Assembly (NCBI GenBank): GCA_963930775.1
Contig: OZ005702.1
Span: 6,138,001-6,202,000, forward strand
Source: Cliona cf. orientalis
Lineage: Eukaryota > Porifera > Demospongiae > Clionaida > Clionaidae
Length of the DNA stretch: 64,000 bases
Reading direction: 5' to 3'
The translations under genes and the position numbers were made by a program. Below are positions 21,268 to 32,703 of this stretch, piece after piece. The notes beneath the pieces are model-generated. The model was not told where the DNA came from. It saw only the letters and a program-made list of their open reading frames with translations, and did not search any database. Every line of letters begins with the position of its first letter. Within the stretch, counting starts at the first letter, position 1.

Positions 21268-22449
21268 ATGGCAGAAGAAATATCGGCTACATGTCCTGAA
21301 TTCCCAGCTAGCGATGAACTACCTGAGGATGAGCAACAGCAGCAGCAGCAGCAGCCCGAATTGAGCGACTCAAACAGTACAACTAAGCACTACCAAAATC
21401 TACTGGGGGAGCAGCAGAGATGTGGATCACCACAGTACCAAGAAATACTGCCGTGCAAACGCAGTAATAATGTAAGCTTAAATCTTGAGACAAGTGGAGG
21501 GCACTTTTCATCTACAAAAATTTTGACATTTGAAGCCTGAGGGCTGCAAACATGCATGTATACATGTACATGCATGTGTATGCATATTAAACGGATAAAT
21601 TGGGTATGCTATCATGTATTTTTAATTGCCAACATGTACTTTTGCTAGGCTGAGGGCGATGATAAACCTCCCATAGTAGACCAACCTTCAAGACATAAAA
21701 TTAACGAGTGGAGAGTTGAGGATAGGACACGATATGCCTCCACAGAGAAGCCCTCCAGTCATCTGGTTCTGGCTGTGTCATCGTTGTTCATCTGTATCTT
21801 CTGCTGGCCAGCAGCTCCCTGTGCCATACTGGCTACCATATATGGCATTCAGGTGAGAATATCGATCCCATCTTGATCTATGTACCGTGCACTACAAATA
21901 TCTGCTATACTGAAGCTACTATCCTAGCTAATGCTGTAACAGTACCTCCATGAACCAATTCAAACTAATTGCCATTCATTGTTATCCTATTAACCAAAAT
22001 AATTGCCATTCGCTGTTGGATATACAATGTAAGCTTATCACTGTTCTAATAATATTATGTACATAGAGAAATTGATAAGGTGTGTGTACATATCTGGGAA
22101 TAGTACAATGTAGTACACCTGGTGTAGACTCGTATAATGTACCATCGAGCCAATACAGCATTTATGATGTAATCTGAGGGGGATCCAAAATTGGTAACAT
22201 ACATATCATTGGGCCAGTGGATTCCCCCCCCCCCCCACCCCCAAACTAACATAATTATTACAGGTTGGTCCTCTATGGGAGTCCAGACTCTATAAGAAGG
22301 CCAAGTCAGCTTCCGACAAGACCAAAGAGCTGGCTGTCACTGCTCTGGTGTGTGGTGGGATCAATGCTGCCATCTGCTTTGTGCTCGCTCTCAGCAGCTC
22401 CCTGATCGCTCTAGGGGCAACTGGATATCTGTCATCAAGGATAAACTGA
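21268..22449 (+). CDS. CD225/dispanin (IFITM-like) membrane protein, copy 2
   Basis: Three exons, 21268-21471, 21649-21852 and 22264-22449, all phase 0, 197 residues. Exon 1 carries a Gln run (seven to eight Q, CAG-coded) in an acidic N-terminus. The CD225 core in exon 2 (EKPSSHLVLAVSSLF, FCWPAAPCAILATIY) is almost identical in DNA to copy 1, even at silent sites, while exon 1 is unrelated. Exon 3 has AKSASDKTKELAVTALVCGG and ends SSRIN. The contrast suggests strong constraint or gene conversion on exon 2 and rapid change of the cytosolic tail. Tandem, same strand as copy 1. Confidence 0.85.
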
Positions 22450-22890
22450 CCACTCTCAGGCAGTGTGGTCGACATCACACAAAATTAATAAACTACATGT
22501 TGTTCCTTAATGTATATGACTGTACATATTTAATTCTGTTGCTGATGTCTACTCTGTTGATTAACATAATATCATGCCAATTTCATCTGATACATGCACT
22601 TTGGGGAATCGATTGTTTATAGAAACATGGTATAGTAGATATTGCAGCTCTTCATCACATGTACATGTATGTGGTGATAGGTAGTCTTTCAATCTTATCT
22701 CATGCAGGAATGGAAAGTGACTGTATCAGTGTATGTGTGTTCCGTATACATAATAGACATGTACGTATCTCCTTGATCTAAGTGTTTAGCGATCTTGTGC
22801 GCAATCTTATACAGACTCAGTGACACAACACATAATATTTTGGGAAGCTACACAACGATAATCTTAAAATCTTGTTGCTTAGCTTAACTA
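22450..22890. other. Intergenic, nothing recognised
   Basis: 3' flank of CD225 copy 2. No gene or inverted repeat seen. Confidence 0.4.
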
Positions 22891-23182
22891 TAAGGCCAGA
22901 CCAATTAAATAAGTTGTTGCACGGATTCGCTTGCTCCAATTTTTGGGCAAAGAGAAAAAAATTTTTTAATTAAGTTGGGTGGAGCTTATGTACAGCAGAG
23001 TGGTTTTTGTGTTCTATCTTGATTCCCTGGTCCTAGATAGTCACATCAGTCTGTCTTAATTAGATTGTGGTCTATAACCACACCCAATTAATTGCTTTTT
23101 TTTCTTTTTTTTTTTCGATCGCTCGCTCCAATTTTTACCTCACAATATCCAAGCAACAACAAATTAAATTGGTCTGGCCTAA
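22891..23182. mobile_element. MITE, TTAGGCCA group (variant 1)
   Basis: Ends TAAGGCCAGACCAATTAAAT and AAATTGGTCTGGCCTAA are inverted copies. A second internal pair is CTCCAATTTTTGGG / CTCCAATTTTTACC in direct orientation. Non-coding. Confidence 0.85.
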
Positions 23183-23755
23183 TATGCTTTTATTTATACA
23201 GGTATACACTAATGATGATCCCAAACCAACCTTCACTGTTTGCACATGCTCAATGCTAATCACTACCCAATAACAATAATAAGTCATTGACGCTACATAG
23301 AAGTGTTGTTAAATCCGCAGCTGGCCAAATATAGCTCCCACGCAGATTAAGATCACTGGGAGGGAAATTACTGCTCCCCACTCTCTAAATTAAATCCCCG
23401 ACAATAGACATTAGATATACCACTACAAATCCTGTGTCCAGAGTATACTTAGCAAAAACATTCACTTCACTGTATCTACTGCATGCCTCACTTTGATTCA
23501 GGGGCAGGAGGTACCCATACGCACAATTTAGTACACCCCCCTCTCCAAGGCGTACTCTAAATTTCACTTTCAACTACATGTAACTCAGAAGAGCTATCAC
23601 ATACAATACACTCACAACACACTACAAATATTATATTTCTTTTGGAGAAATACACACATGTACATAATATTGGTTCATGTTCATTTCCTCTCTCTCCCTC
23701 ACTCCTGTTCCCACTCTCTCCAATTCCCTACGGTACCGTCCCCCACTTCACTAAC

Positions 23756-26700
23756 CTGCCCTCCTCCTCCTCCATCCTATCTGGTGGTAGAAAGGCCATG
23801 CCCGCCACAGCAACGCTGAAGGTGGCTCTGCTGACATCTTCAGCGGACACTTTGGCCGTTGATCGAAACACGACCTTACCCAGGCGAGTCAGTACTAATG
23901 CCTCACCATTACTACATGTACATGCATATGTGTACAAAGCAAAGGAATATTGTAGAATGCTTCATTGCAAAATATATCTAGCATACCTCATTGCTAAGGC
24001 AATCAGGTTATTATCTAGACTCCAAATGATTTTTCTCCACACCGGCATTGGATCAACAGGAACTGCATGGAAGCAGAAATGCCTTTATATTATACAAAAA
24101 AGGAGCATTAACAAATTCACACTTCAAATGACACACTATATAACACTAACATAACAAGTTCTTTGATTCATTAGAACATATACCATTGAAGAAACTGGTA
24201 CGTGTTCTCAAGGGATTTAAGGCTTAAATCTGCATCTGTACATGTAACTCAAAGCTTTGAATATATTATTTTAGAGAATATTGCAAATGTTGAGGGAGTG
24301 AAAGGATGTATAGTGGTTACGATTATCTCTTATCCCTAAAAATCTTGTTTGTGTACTACTTTTTGGCATTGCCATCCCTACTTCATCCTTCAATTTTATT
24401 CAATTGTTTTTACACTTGTATTATTATTAGAACAAGTATGCTTGATGTCACAATCATGGAATAATGGCTAATATGCATGAGTTATTCACAGTATTAAAGC
24501 TCACATAATATACGTATACTCAGAAATCTCATCACCCTAGCTGTATACTGCTGTACGTGTTAATCGTTGGTACAGTGCACATGCCAGCTGCAGCAGTACG
24601 AACTTTGAACCTATTTGTATTACTCCGTAGACCACACTCCTCGATGCAGGTCAATAGCAGCTGCTCGAACTCGCCACTGCGTCTTCGCCCTGTCAAATCT
24701 ACCACCAGGCTATGACGAAGAACAGACCTTGTCTCTCGCTTCGCTCGAGGCTCGGTGGCCTGCTAAGCAGGCCTCTCAAAACGCGCGGCGCTTTGCACCA
24801 TTCGTTCGAGAATGCATCTCTATGGCCACCCTTGTTTGTGCACACGGCACTGCAATTCTGACCAATCGTGGGCCTTCTGAACTTGTAGAAGAGCGCAACT
24901 TTTACGCCCTCCAGGTTAGGACACGGACTATACAAGAAAAATGATCATCTGAAAAAATTTTTCGTTGTATATAGTATGGTCGAATGCACCCCAATTACTG
25001 TCAGATAACTATTTTGTTGGTAGTTGACCTCTGTGCATTATTGACCTACTTTATGATGACCCCACAGCCGGTATAAAAACTTTGGTTGCTAGGCAACTAC
25101 CAATAAAATTAATATGCATATACATGTACTTCACAGTAGCATACACTTAACAATCACATAATACATATACGTATACTAGGGTAAAGGTCATCAAACATCA
25201 TGTGTACACGTACATACGTGGCAGACTAACCTTTGATTTCTATGGATGCCACTTGATAGCAGTCAGTGAGGGACCTGCAGTCATGCAACAATTAAAAATA
25301 GGTACCGATAGTACGGGTAGCAGTGTTTCCCCCAGCATACCTAAATCAGGGTGGGCCACCCGGTTTGACTTTGGGATAATTGTATAAACATCAAAGAAAT
25401 GGGTGGAGTTCAAAGCCATAACTTAATTAAAAGCCTATGAATATCATTAAGCACCCGGATTGGCTTCTGTTTGGGGGGGGGGGGGGGGGATCCCTGGGAT
25501 AGTCTAGCAAGTTCACTTAAACTATATCATTGTATGCTAAGATTTCAATCCTGCATACTATGCGCAGTGATACACCTAATCATACAATGTACATACATGT
25601 ATTATTATCAAGTTGGTACAATTTGTAATGTTACGACAATACTATAGAAGTGTGTGGAATAAACCTTATCTCCAGAGCGTCGTCCTTGAGCACAGCAAGA
25701 TATTCTGCATTACTATAATCATGAGTATTAAGTTGTTAAATATGAGCATAATAAATTATGCACTTTTACACACACACACTCTACGATAATCCCGTTTTCT
25801 CTCCTTCCACTCCCCCCCCCCCCTCCCTCTCTCTCTCCCTTTCCCCTTCTCCCTCCCCCCCCCCCTCCATCCATCCCTCTTAATCCTTCATTCTACAGCT
25901 CTTCCTCCCTGTCTCTGCCACTCTCTTTTATCTACAACACACCTGGTAAGCAAGTGGGAATGTTGTAAGCTGGGCACTCCCCTAACACCTTGTCTGGTAG
26001 ACAGCTAATTGCTTGGCTTCCCAATCAGAGGTTAGTTATCAAGATAATATTACCAAGGGAACTCCCAACTTGCAGACACCAAGCAACTTTATTTACACGG
26101 GCACACCATAACAGACAAGCCATGGAACAAACACACACACACACACACACCATAACAGACAAGCCATGGAACAAACACACACACACACACACTGCCTACC
26201 TTGATAGTGCTAGCTGCCATGATAGTTTAGCTCCAATCAGTGATAACAGCGCTGTAGGAACACCTGGAGATTGAGATCTTCCAGTCAGAGACCTAATTAT
26301 TGAAGGATAACATCTTTGGAAGTAACCCCCATACAAATCTACAACCGGACACGAATCTGCATGTACTGTAGTCGGGTACGAGGCTAGTGCAGTGTATATT
26401 ACAGTCCTTATGATAACAATCGGATATCCGACATTTTCCAGACAAATAGCCAATATGCCCTGCCATTCACTTGATTACCCCAGACACTCTTTCCCCATGC
26501 AGCATTAGTTTAAGCACTCATGTCCAACTGGTATCCTGTTTACTGGCTTAGGCCACACTGTAGTAGCTGTCACTGTGTCAGTTATGGTTTTGAAGGCTGG
26601 TTTAGGGTGGGCTCAGCACCCACCAACTACTGACCACATCTGCTGGTGGCCTTGAACTGCACGCTTTTTGGGTCCTAATATTACACAACATATCCCTTAC

Positions 26701-27322
26701 AACATTGAAAGATTATTATTAATAAAGTATCTGGGAATTTGGTGTAAACATTGAGCCAAATTTCAACATTTTGACTGGCCATACAAAAAATTTAGGAAGT
26801 ATGGTACATGTAGATCCCAGTAGGGTGCTTAGTACATGTACATGTACACGCATGCTTGAGATGTTAATAATTTTAAACATTTGGTGCTTGCATACCTTAG
26901 AGGCTTTTGTACTTTCTCCACTGTAAATCGATAACAAGCTGAAAGGTAAAAAAAAAATTTAGTCAGGGAGAGACAGAATGAGCGCAATAGAGAAACGAGG
27001 GAAATGGAGAGAAAAAAGGAAAGATGAGGGACATTACTCACCTTTGACCACAGCTGCTAAGGAACGCCATATTGATGCCCCTTCATCTGCAGGCTGAAAA
27101 AAAACAAGCAGTAATTAAAATATGAATATGCCTTCAAATTACATGTTACCACAAACGCGTCAGCATGCTTTAATACATAATAAATATTATTACATTCATT
27201 CCGAACAAGCTTACAAGTCCGGTGGCTACTTCGGGCCATTTACAGCAAACCAGCAGGTCGTAGAGAATCTTGTCCTCCGGCCTTCCGCCAGGAAAGACGA
27301 GGCCAGTCTCACCTTCTTCCAT
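23756..27322 (-). CDS. NBAS: NBAS-like gene, 5' exons only (copy A)
   Basis: Minus-strand exons recognised by eye against human NBAS: 27322-27215 (start, ILYDLLVCCKWPE), 27093-27042, 26938-26896, 26263-26200 (LLSLIGAKLSWQLALS), 25704-25665 (YLAVLKDDALEIR), 25274-25231, 24062-23987 (VPVDPMPVWRKIIWSLDNN), 23911-23756 (LTRLGKVVFRST ... VAVAGMAFLP). Human NBAS has ILYDLLVNTEWP, VNKQINWHLVLAS, QCVEIRS, VPKDPKPQWRRVAWS and YAIAGLIFLE in the same order. NBAS is a large Golgi-ER tether protein (Syntaxin-18 complex) also linked to mRNA decay. Human NBAS has over 2,300 residues; only about the first 220 are visible, and the next 1 kb holds no clear exon (23573-23385 is a weak candidate). The joins around 26896-26263 and 26200-25704 are not resolved. 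It is probably a truncated duplicate. Confidence 0.72.
24417..24934 (+). repeat. Long inverted repeat, left arm
   Basis: The reverse complement matches 28640-29145 over about 500 bp, for example GACCTGCATTGAGGGGTGTG on the right against CACTCCTCGATGCAGGTC here. It contains CTTCGCTCGAGGCTCGGTGG and lies inside an intron of the NBAS fragment. No ORF of note. Confidence 0.88.
25321..25493. mobile_element. hAT-like MITE present in copy A, absent from copy B
   Basis: Begins CAGTGTTTCCCCCAGCAT and ends near a G-run and GATCCC. Copy B (about 37340) is uninterrupted at this point (CGGATAGTCGACCAAG). The flanks GGGTAG / GGGATAG look like a target duplication of about 8 bp, as expected for hAT. Confidence 0.65.
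26104..26190. repeat. Tandem duplication of a 44-bp unit with (CA)n
   Basis: CACCATAACAGACAAGCCAT plus GGAACAAA(CA)n occurs twice in copy A but once in copy B (38268). Confidence 0.85.
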
Positions 27323-27761
27323 CACAACTTAACGTCCAGCTCGTACACGTACACGTGTCATAATTAACGTTAATGCATACCACGCACGTGATTATGTCAG
27401 CCCCTCCCACAAAGCTGGGCGTGGTTCATGGGCGCGGCACCATTAACGCCCACATGTTTGCATATACCGTATTTCTTCTAAAAATTCGGCCCTTCTAATT
27501 ATTCGGCACCCTTTACCGAATGATTGAATATAGTCTCTAATTTTTCGGCAAAGGTCGTCATGTGTATATGCTATAAACGGGAATGGAATGCGCACGCAGA
27601 CGGAATGTTGAATATTAACCTCTAAAAATTCGGCGAAGCTAAAGCAATATTGTTATTTTCATGCCGAATTTTTAGAAGAAATACGGTACTATACCATGAG
27701 CTGACTAATCGGCCTTATCTACTCTTGGCTGACTGCATCGATGATTCGATGAAAATAATTA
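27323..27761. promoter_or_regulatory. Divergent NBAS/PAP2 promoter, copy A (split by a MITE)
   Basis: The ATGs of NBAS (minus, 27322) and PAP2 (plus, 27762) point away from each other. The same spacer in copy B is only 208 bp (39484-39691); copy A is enlarged by the MITE at 27465-27688. Conserved between the copies: TACACGTACACGTGTCATAA, GCACGTGATTATGTCAGCCC (E-box-like CACGTG), and AAAGCTGGGCGTGGTTCATG. Confidence 0.65.
27465..27688. mobile_element. MITE, TACCGTA group (variant 3), in the divergent promoter of copy A
   Basis: 224 bp, ends TACCGTATTTCTTCTAAAAA / TTTTTAGAAGAAATACGGTA. Copy B has an empty site at the same position (GTTTGCATGACCATGAGC, about 39622-39639), with the difference explained by a TA duplication. 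It therefore inserted after the locus was duplicated. Confidence 0.92.
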
Positions 27762-28517
27762 ATGATGGGAGAGAAAGAGGCGAGCCTGACACATACTACC
27801 AGCAGCAAGACTTCCGCACAGCGCCCTAGCCCTGCAGGCCCTGCAGGAAAGACCCAAGATCACCTCCAGTCTACTACTCGGACTCAGGGACTATCATGGT
27901 CAGGATATTGGCCAGCGACGATGGCTGATGATGCAGAGATCAACAACAATATCAATCATAATAATGGGAGCGTAGTAATACCAGTCGATCAATATGCAGT
28001 CAGCAGAGTGTCCCAGATCCACACAAATCGTTCTGATGCCACTTTCAACCTGATAAGTACCAACTTGAATCGGCAAACGGTGATGTCTGAAAGAAAGTGG
28101 ATGTGTTGGATTTTTGTAGGATTGCTGTATTTTACACTTTCCTGGAAGTACACAATAGGTGGCTATCTCTGCTCTGCACTGCTGTTCCCCTTACTTTTGG
28201 TCTACACATACTATTATTCTTTTGATAAATGCCATCCATTTCAATTTGTTATATACGTGTTTAGCAACATCAAGGACAATATCAGATACATACTTCAGAT
28301 GGAACGGAAGCCACTGATACTTTTACTGGCCTACACAGTCACTAAAGTTATACTTTATCTCTTTTATCCAAAACTAGAACGTTCCAATGGCACTCCAATG
28401 TCACTCATTTTATTCACAGTCTACTTCATAGCGATCTACATCTTTCCTACGCCTGCTCTCCCCGCCCACACCGGATGTGGGCGGGGCTCGCAATTTGCTG
28501 CGAGTGTAGCAGGATGA
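27762..28517 (+). pseudogene. 5' half of the PAP2 phosphatase gene (copy A)
   Basis: About 230 codons are near-identical to the start of the intact gene at 39692 (MMGEKEASLTHTTSSK ... IAIYIFPT). Identity breaks at base 28447 after CTACATCTTTCCTAC; 20-odd unrelated codons (PALPAHTGCGRG) then lead to a stop. The catalytic PAP2 motifs lie downstream of the break and are missing here; matching 3' sequence lies inverted at 31887-36678, with about 600 bp of the middle lost. As it stands the ORF would make only the N-terminal helices. Confidence 0.85.
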
Positions 28518-28639
28518 TGTAAGAATATTCATGCCAGGTTTGAAGTTCATAGCTGCTATGGTTTCAGGAATATAAGCATTTTAAAATGAAAATTCGGGAA
28601 ATGCGCAAAGTGGTCCCTTTTCTCATATCCTGTCACATG

Positions 28640-29145
28640 TAGTCCATGCCCTAACCTGGAGGGCATAAAAGATGTGCTCTTCTACAAGTTCAGAAGGCCC
28701 ATGATTGGTCAGAATTGCAGTGCCATGTGCACAAACAAGGATGGCTATAGAGATGCATTCTCGAACGAATAGCCTGAAGCGCTGTGCGTTATGAGAGGCC
28801 TGCTTAGCAGGCCACCGAGCCTCGAGCGAAGCGAGAGATGAAGTCTGTTCTTCGTCATAGCCTGGTGGTAGATTCGACAGAGCTAAGACGCAGTGGCGAG
28901 TTCGAGTAGCTGCTATTGACCTGCATTGAGGGGTGTGGTCTACGAAGTAATGCTAATAGGTTCAAAATTCGTGCTGCTGCAGCTGGCATGCGCACTGTAC
29001 TAACGATTGACAGATGTACAGCAGTGTACTGCTAGGGAGATGAGATTTCTATGAGCTTTAGTACTATGAATAACTCATGCGTATTAGCCATTATTCCATG
29101 ACTGTGACATCAAACATACTTGTTCTAATAATAATATTAATATAT
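28640..29145 (-). repeat. Long inverted repeat, right arm
   Basis: Inverted partner of 24417-24934. Both arms also contain the CGAGCGAAGCGAGAGA palindrome. Together with the left arm it brackets copy A of the NBAS 5' exons and the PAP2 5' half. Confidence 0.88.
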
Positions 29146-29597
29146 TTATACCATATATATGCATGTGCGTTTTTATGACATTGTACATGTACCTTAATAC
29201 TAAAATACAAGTGATAAATTATAACAACAACAACAAATTAGTGAATGAAAATAGAAAATTAATTATACTGGAGCACACAATTGTCTTAAGCAAAACAATG
29301 CAAAGAAGTAGAAGTAACTTGTGGGAAAGAATTACAATGAGTGGGACTTGGCATGAGCAAAGTCCACGTGCACCCATCCACGCCATATTGTCCAGGCTGA
29401 TGGAGGTGATCTGGGCATGCTCTATGGGCTCTTTTTCCAACAATTCTCTCAGTTGGACATCTTCTCCTGGAACACATTTATCAACATGATCGATAAATCC
29501 TTGTACACTTTTAAATACTTTTCTACACATATAATGTTATACTTTTATACTGTTTGAGGGAGCGAAAGGCATAGCCACTTGGTTTCAAAACCTTTCT
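29146..29597. other. Spacer with an unrecognised minus-strand ORF
   Basis: An ORF on minus (29530-29219) starts MCRKVFKSVQGFIDHVDKC and continues LRELLEKEPIEHAQ. The CxxxF...HVDKC spacing faintly recalls a zinc finger, but I cannot assign it. Confidence 0.25.
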
Positions 29598-29792
29598 TTG
29601 ATATTGTACATCCATGGCAATGTAGCAATAAGTGAGAATGGATTGACATGTTTAATTGAAGCTGTTTCCAAGCACTCTGAGCTGAAATTACTGCAAATCC
29701 CAAGACACTTGGAAGTGAATGAAGTGAGAAAGACCATCAATGATGCAAGGAAAAGAAATGGACTGCCAGATATTTGCATACCTTTTATGTGA
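29598..29792 (+). pseudogene. NLR C-terminal LRR relic 1
   Basis: HGNVAISENGLTCLIEAV, then LKLLQIPRHLEVNEVRKTIN and NGLPDICIPFM match the last leucine-rich repeat and tail of the NLR at 48873 (ENGLTCLIEAISIHSGLKEL, NGLPDIYVWAY). Only the last repeat survives and there is no NACHT. Confidence 0.8.
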
Positions 29793-29837
29793 AAATGCAA
29801 AATTTATACATCTATAGCTAGTCAATAATAACTATTA

Positions 29838-29912
29838 GCCTCGTCCCCAGTCACCCCGATCTTTTCAACACACGCATTGAAAAGATCAGGGTACATGCTG
29901 GAGATGAGGCTA
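29838..29912. mobile_element. Short hairpin repeat (TAGCCTCGTCCCCAG)
   Basis: 75 bp: TAGCCTCGTCCCCAG pairs with CTGGAGATGAGGCTA, and an inner pair GATCTTTTCAA / TTGAAAAGATC. The left end recurs at 32832 (TAGCCTCGTTCCCAGGCCCT), so it is dispersed. Confidence 0.7.
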
Positions 29913-30165
29913 CCATAAATATACATTGCATAATAGTATACAATGATACACAGGAAGCAGTATGTAGTTTCAGTTTATATAATTGACTTAAATGAAGAAA
30001 GGAAGATGAAAGCTAGAGTAAAGTCTGTGGTCAGTAAGTGCACATTGGTGTAATAAGAAGAACATTATTATGATGATCATCTCCTTGAGACTGATTTATT
30101 CTATAAGCCAGACTTATAATATGATAAAAGTATAAAAACAATTAAATAAAATTGAAGAATGAAGT

Positions 30166-30466
30166 AGGGATGGCAGGATCAAAAAGTACACAAACAAGAG
30201 ATAATCGCATCTACTATACAACTCTACGCTTGCTTTTCTCAACTATTGTGCACCTATTAATCATGGTTGACGTGTTTGTTGAGTGCGGTATGCATGCAGG
30301 AGACATTCGTGCAGGTTGTTCCCTAGCTAGTTGTCATGATGGTTCGGGTTTATCAGTTATGATTCAATCGCATTATTACTGGTTATTTTTGCACCCATCA
30401 AAAAGCAAGCGTAGGGATGTATAGTAGATGCGATTATCTCTTGTTTGTGTACTTTTTGATCCTGCC
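30166..30466. mobile_element. MITE, AGGGATGGCAGGATC family
   Basis: About 300 bp with inverted ends of over 50 bp (GGCAGGATCAAAAAGTACAC / GTGTACTTTTTGATCCTGCC; inner GATAATCGCATCTACTATAC). Part-copies occur at 24290-24390, 35745-35880 and 41815-41915. Confidence 0.85.
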
Positions 30467-30497
30467 ATTAAGAAACCAAAAAATTTCCAGTGTGATC

Positions 30498-31449
30498 AAC
30501 CGAAAACTCTCTTGCTCTCTCTCTTTCAGTGCTTGTATAATTATATGATTCAGGATCAATCTCTCTGCCAGTTTGTGACACAGCAATTGAGAAATGAGCT
30601 AGATCTTGGAGACACCTCAGTAACTCCAGTGGACTCTATAGCAATCGGTTACTTTTTTTCCTCTGTCTCTGTTACTACAGTGGCGTAAGAAGGTGTTTTT
30701 GAACAGGGGGGCTGTAAATAAAATTGCGCGCAAAGCGCGCAAAAATTTTTTTGGATCACACGATACGCCTTCAAACCATGCCCATTATTATGCTAATTTG
30801 GCTGTAAAGTAGACTTTACATCACAAATCTGAAGATTTCAAGGCCTAGTAGAATAAATATCTTCCTAGGTTTAGGCCCACTTGGTTGACAAGATGGGGGG
30901 GCTACAGCCCCCCCCCCCCCAGCCCCCCTGCTTCTTACGCCAGGGTACTACCTGTAATACTAAGGTATTCATAGTGAACCGTTGTAACTGCTCACTAGGA
31001 GATGCTAGCACCAAGAGCCTGATGCAAACTATTTGCAGGAGTGTAGACCCTCATAGCACAGAGTAAATACACACCTTAACTTTTGGCTGGGGTGGAATGA
31101 GATTCATGAAGAAGGTGCTTCATATAATAGCAAAGGACTACAGACTATTTTCGATTCTCTCAAAACTTTGAAACATCTCAGTGTCTCTGACTGTGGTATG
31201 ACTGATGCTGGAGTGGCTTCTCTGGCTGATGCACTCCATACTAACAATACTCTTGAGAAGCTATTCATCCTTGACAATGGAGCAATAACCGAGAATGGAC
31301 TGACAGTATTAGCTGGAGCTCTTTCCAAGCACTGCAGGCTGAAGGAACTGTGCATCCCAGAACACTTGGGAGTGGACAGAGTGAGGAAGACTATCAATGA
31401 AGCAAGATTGATTAGTGGATTGCCAGACATTGATGTGTGGAGCTTGTAA
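30498..31449 (+). pseudogene. NLR relic 2: post-NACHT region and LRRs, interrupted by a MITE
   Basis: LLLSLFQCLY, DQSLCQFVTQQL and TPVDSIAIGYF match the post-NACHT part of the NLR at 48873-52231. A hAT-like MITE (30678-30944) interrupts it; beyond come NCSLGDAS, TICRSVDPHST, a deletion of one LRR, then LSVSDCGMTDAGVASLADAL and the C-terminal tail SGLPDIDVWSL. In-frame breaks and the deletion show it is a pseudogene. The tail from 31168 is open to its natural stop. Confidence 0.85.
30678..30944. mobile_element. hAT-like MITE inside NLR relic 2
   Basis: Ends CAGTGGCGTAAGAAG / CTTCTTACGCCAG with C- and G-runs inside (14 C at about 30908-30921). TACTAC is present on both sides, compatible with a short target duplication. 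TTGCGCGCAAAGCGCGCAAA lies within. Confidence 0.8.
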
Positions 31450-31759
31450 AATTATTACAATAATATTATTGTTAACTATAGCTAATTAATAAAATTATTG
31501 TATAATGCGTGTACATGATTTAATTTATATTATCAGACTGAAAAGTAGTTTCCACAGTAGTAATATCACAGTCACATAACTAGCTATCTTATCATGACAT
31601 GTATATACCATGGAAACATAAAAATAATATTAAATATTAATAGTGTGGACATCAGATTAATTATTATTTCATGAATGACTATATAGTGCATAATTATAAC
31701 ACTCAGTGAAATGCAGTATCTTAATTTTCTGCTATAATGATACAGTAATAACTATATGG
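31450..31759. other. Spacer, nothing recognised
   Basis: AT-rich 3' flank of NLR relic 2, up to the outer end of the large inverted repeat. Confidence 0.4.
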
Positions 31760-32201
31760 AAGATATCAGGCGACTACACATGTACAATCATGCAATACCA
31801 TGTGAAAAATTATTATTATGCAGTTGACATAATATAGGGACCATTGTAAGAAATAAAGATAAAGGTTCTATGAATTTAAGTTAGAATCACAAGTTGATAG
31901 AACTTGGTGATAAGGTTTGAATCGTGTTAGATTTGATGGTTGGTACTAATCTTGTCATAACAGCATGGCCAACTGCTGCTCCAAGAAAAATCTGCAGATA
32001 AAGACAATTATTATTCTCCTACCATGCATACAGTATAAAGTATCAGTGGACTCTTCATCAGCCTGATTGTTAACTCGTGGCACATGGCGAGGATTTGCAA
32101 ACCGCGCCTTCTGGGAGTGGCCTACTCGACTTGAAAAATTGCACAATCAGCAGGTAACTGTCCAAAATTTCATTACTTACGTTAAAAAGGAGAAAAGTAT
32201 G

Positions 32202-32703
32202 TACAGTGTAGTCCACTTAATTCGAATTTACAAATCCACAGAAATAATTTGAATTAAAGGAAAATTTGAATTACAGCAACATCCACTTAATTCGAATTTA
32301 GCTCATATGAATGATAATTTTGAATTAAAGGGATAATAGCTACCATACATAATAATAATCTTTACATATTCAGATGCAACAACCTTTTTCTTCTTCTCTA
32401 GAGGCAGACTGTCCACTCTATCTACTATTTCTAGCTTTCTTTTAACAGTTTAGAACCTAATACTGCTAGATATAGCTACTTCTGGCTAGTGCAGCTGCAC
32501 TCAGCTGCAGCCATGTGATGCCCACGTGATCAATTTTCCGTATACTATATGTGCATGTCCGTATACTAGACCTTGTGCGTGTTCTAATTAAGCGAAAGTG
32601 CCATTTCGAATTTATGTATTAGCTCTATGTGGGGAATTGGAAAGACTTCGAATTAGAAGAAAATTCGTGGTAAGCGGATTCGAATTAGGTGGACTACACT
32701 GTA
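32202..32703. mobile_element. pogo/Tigger-like MITE
   Basis: 502 bp, ends TACAGTGTAGTCCACTTAAT / ATTAGGTGGACTACACTGTA. The CAGTG...TTCGAATT terminus and flanking TA fit pogo/Tigger-type elements. It has a degenerate internal repeat of the left end at 32283. Non-coding. Absent from the matching position of the right arm. Confidence 0.85.

Noticed and set aside
24699-24935. Overlapping ORFs on both strands at 24615-24944
   Set aside because: They lie in the arm of the long inverted repeat; the other arm breaks them, and no domain is seen.
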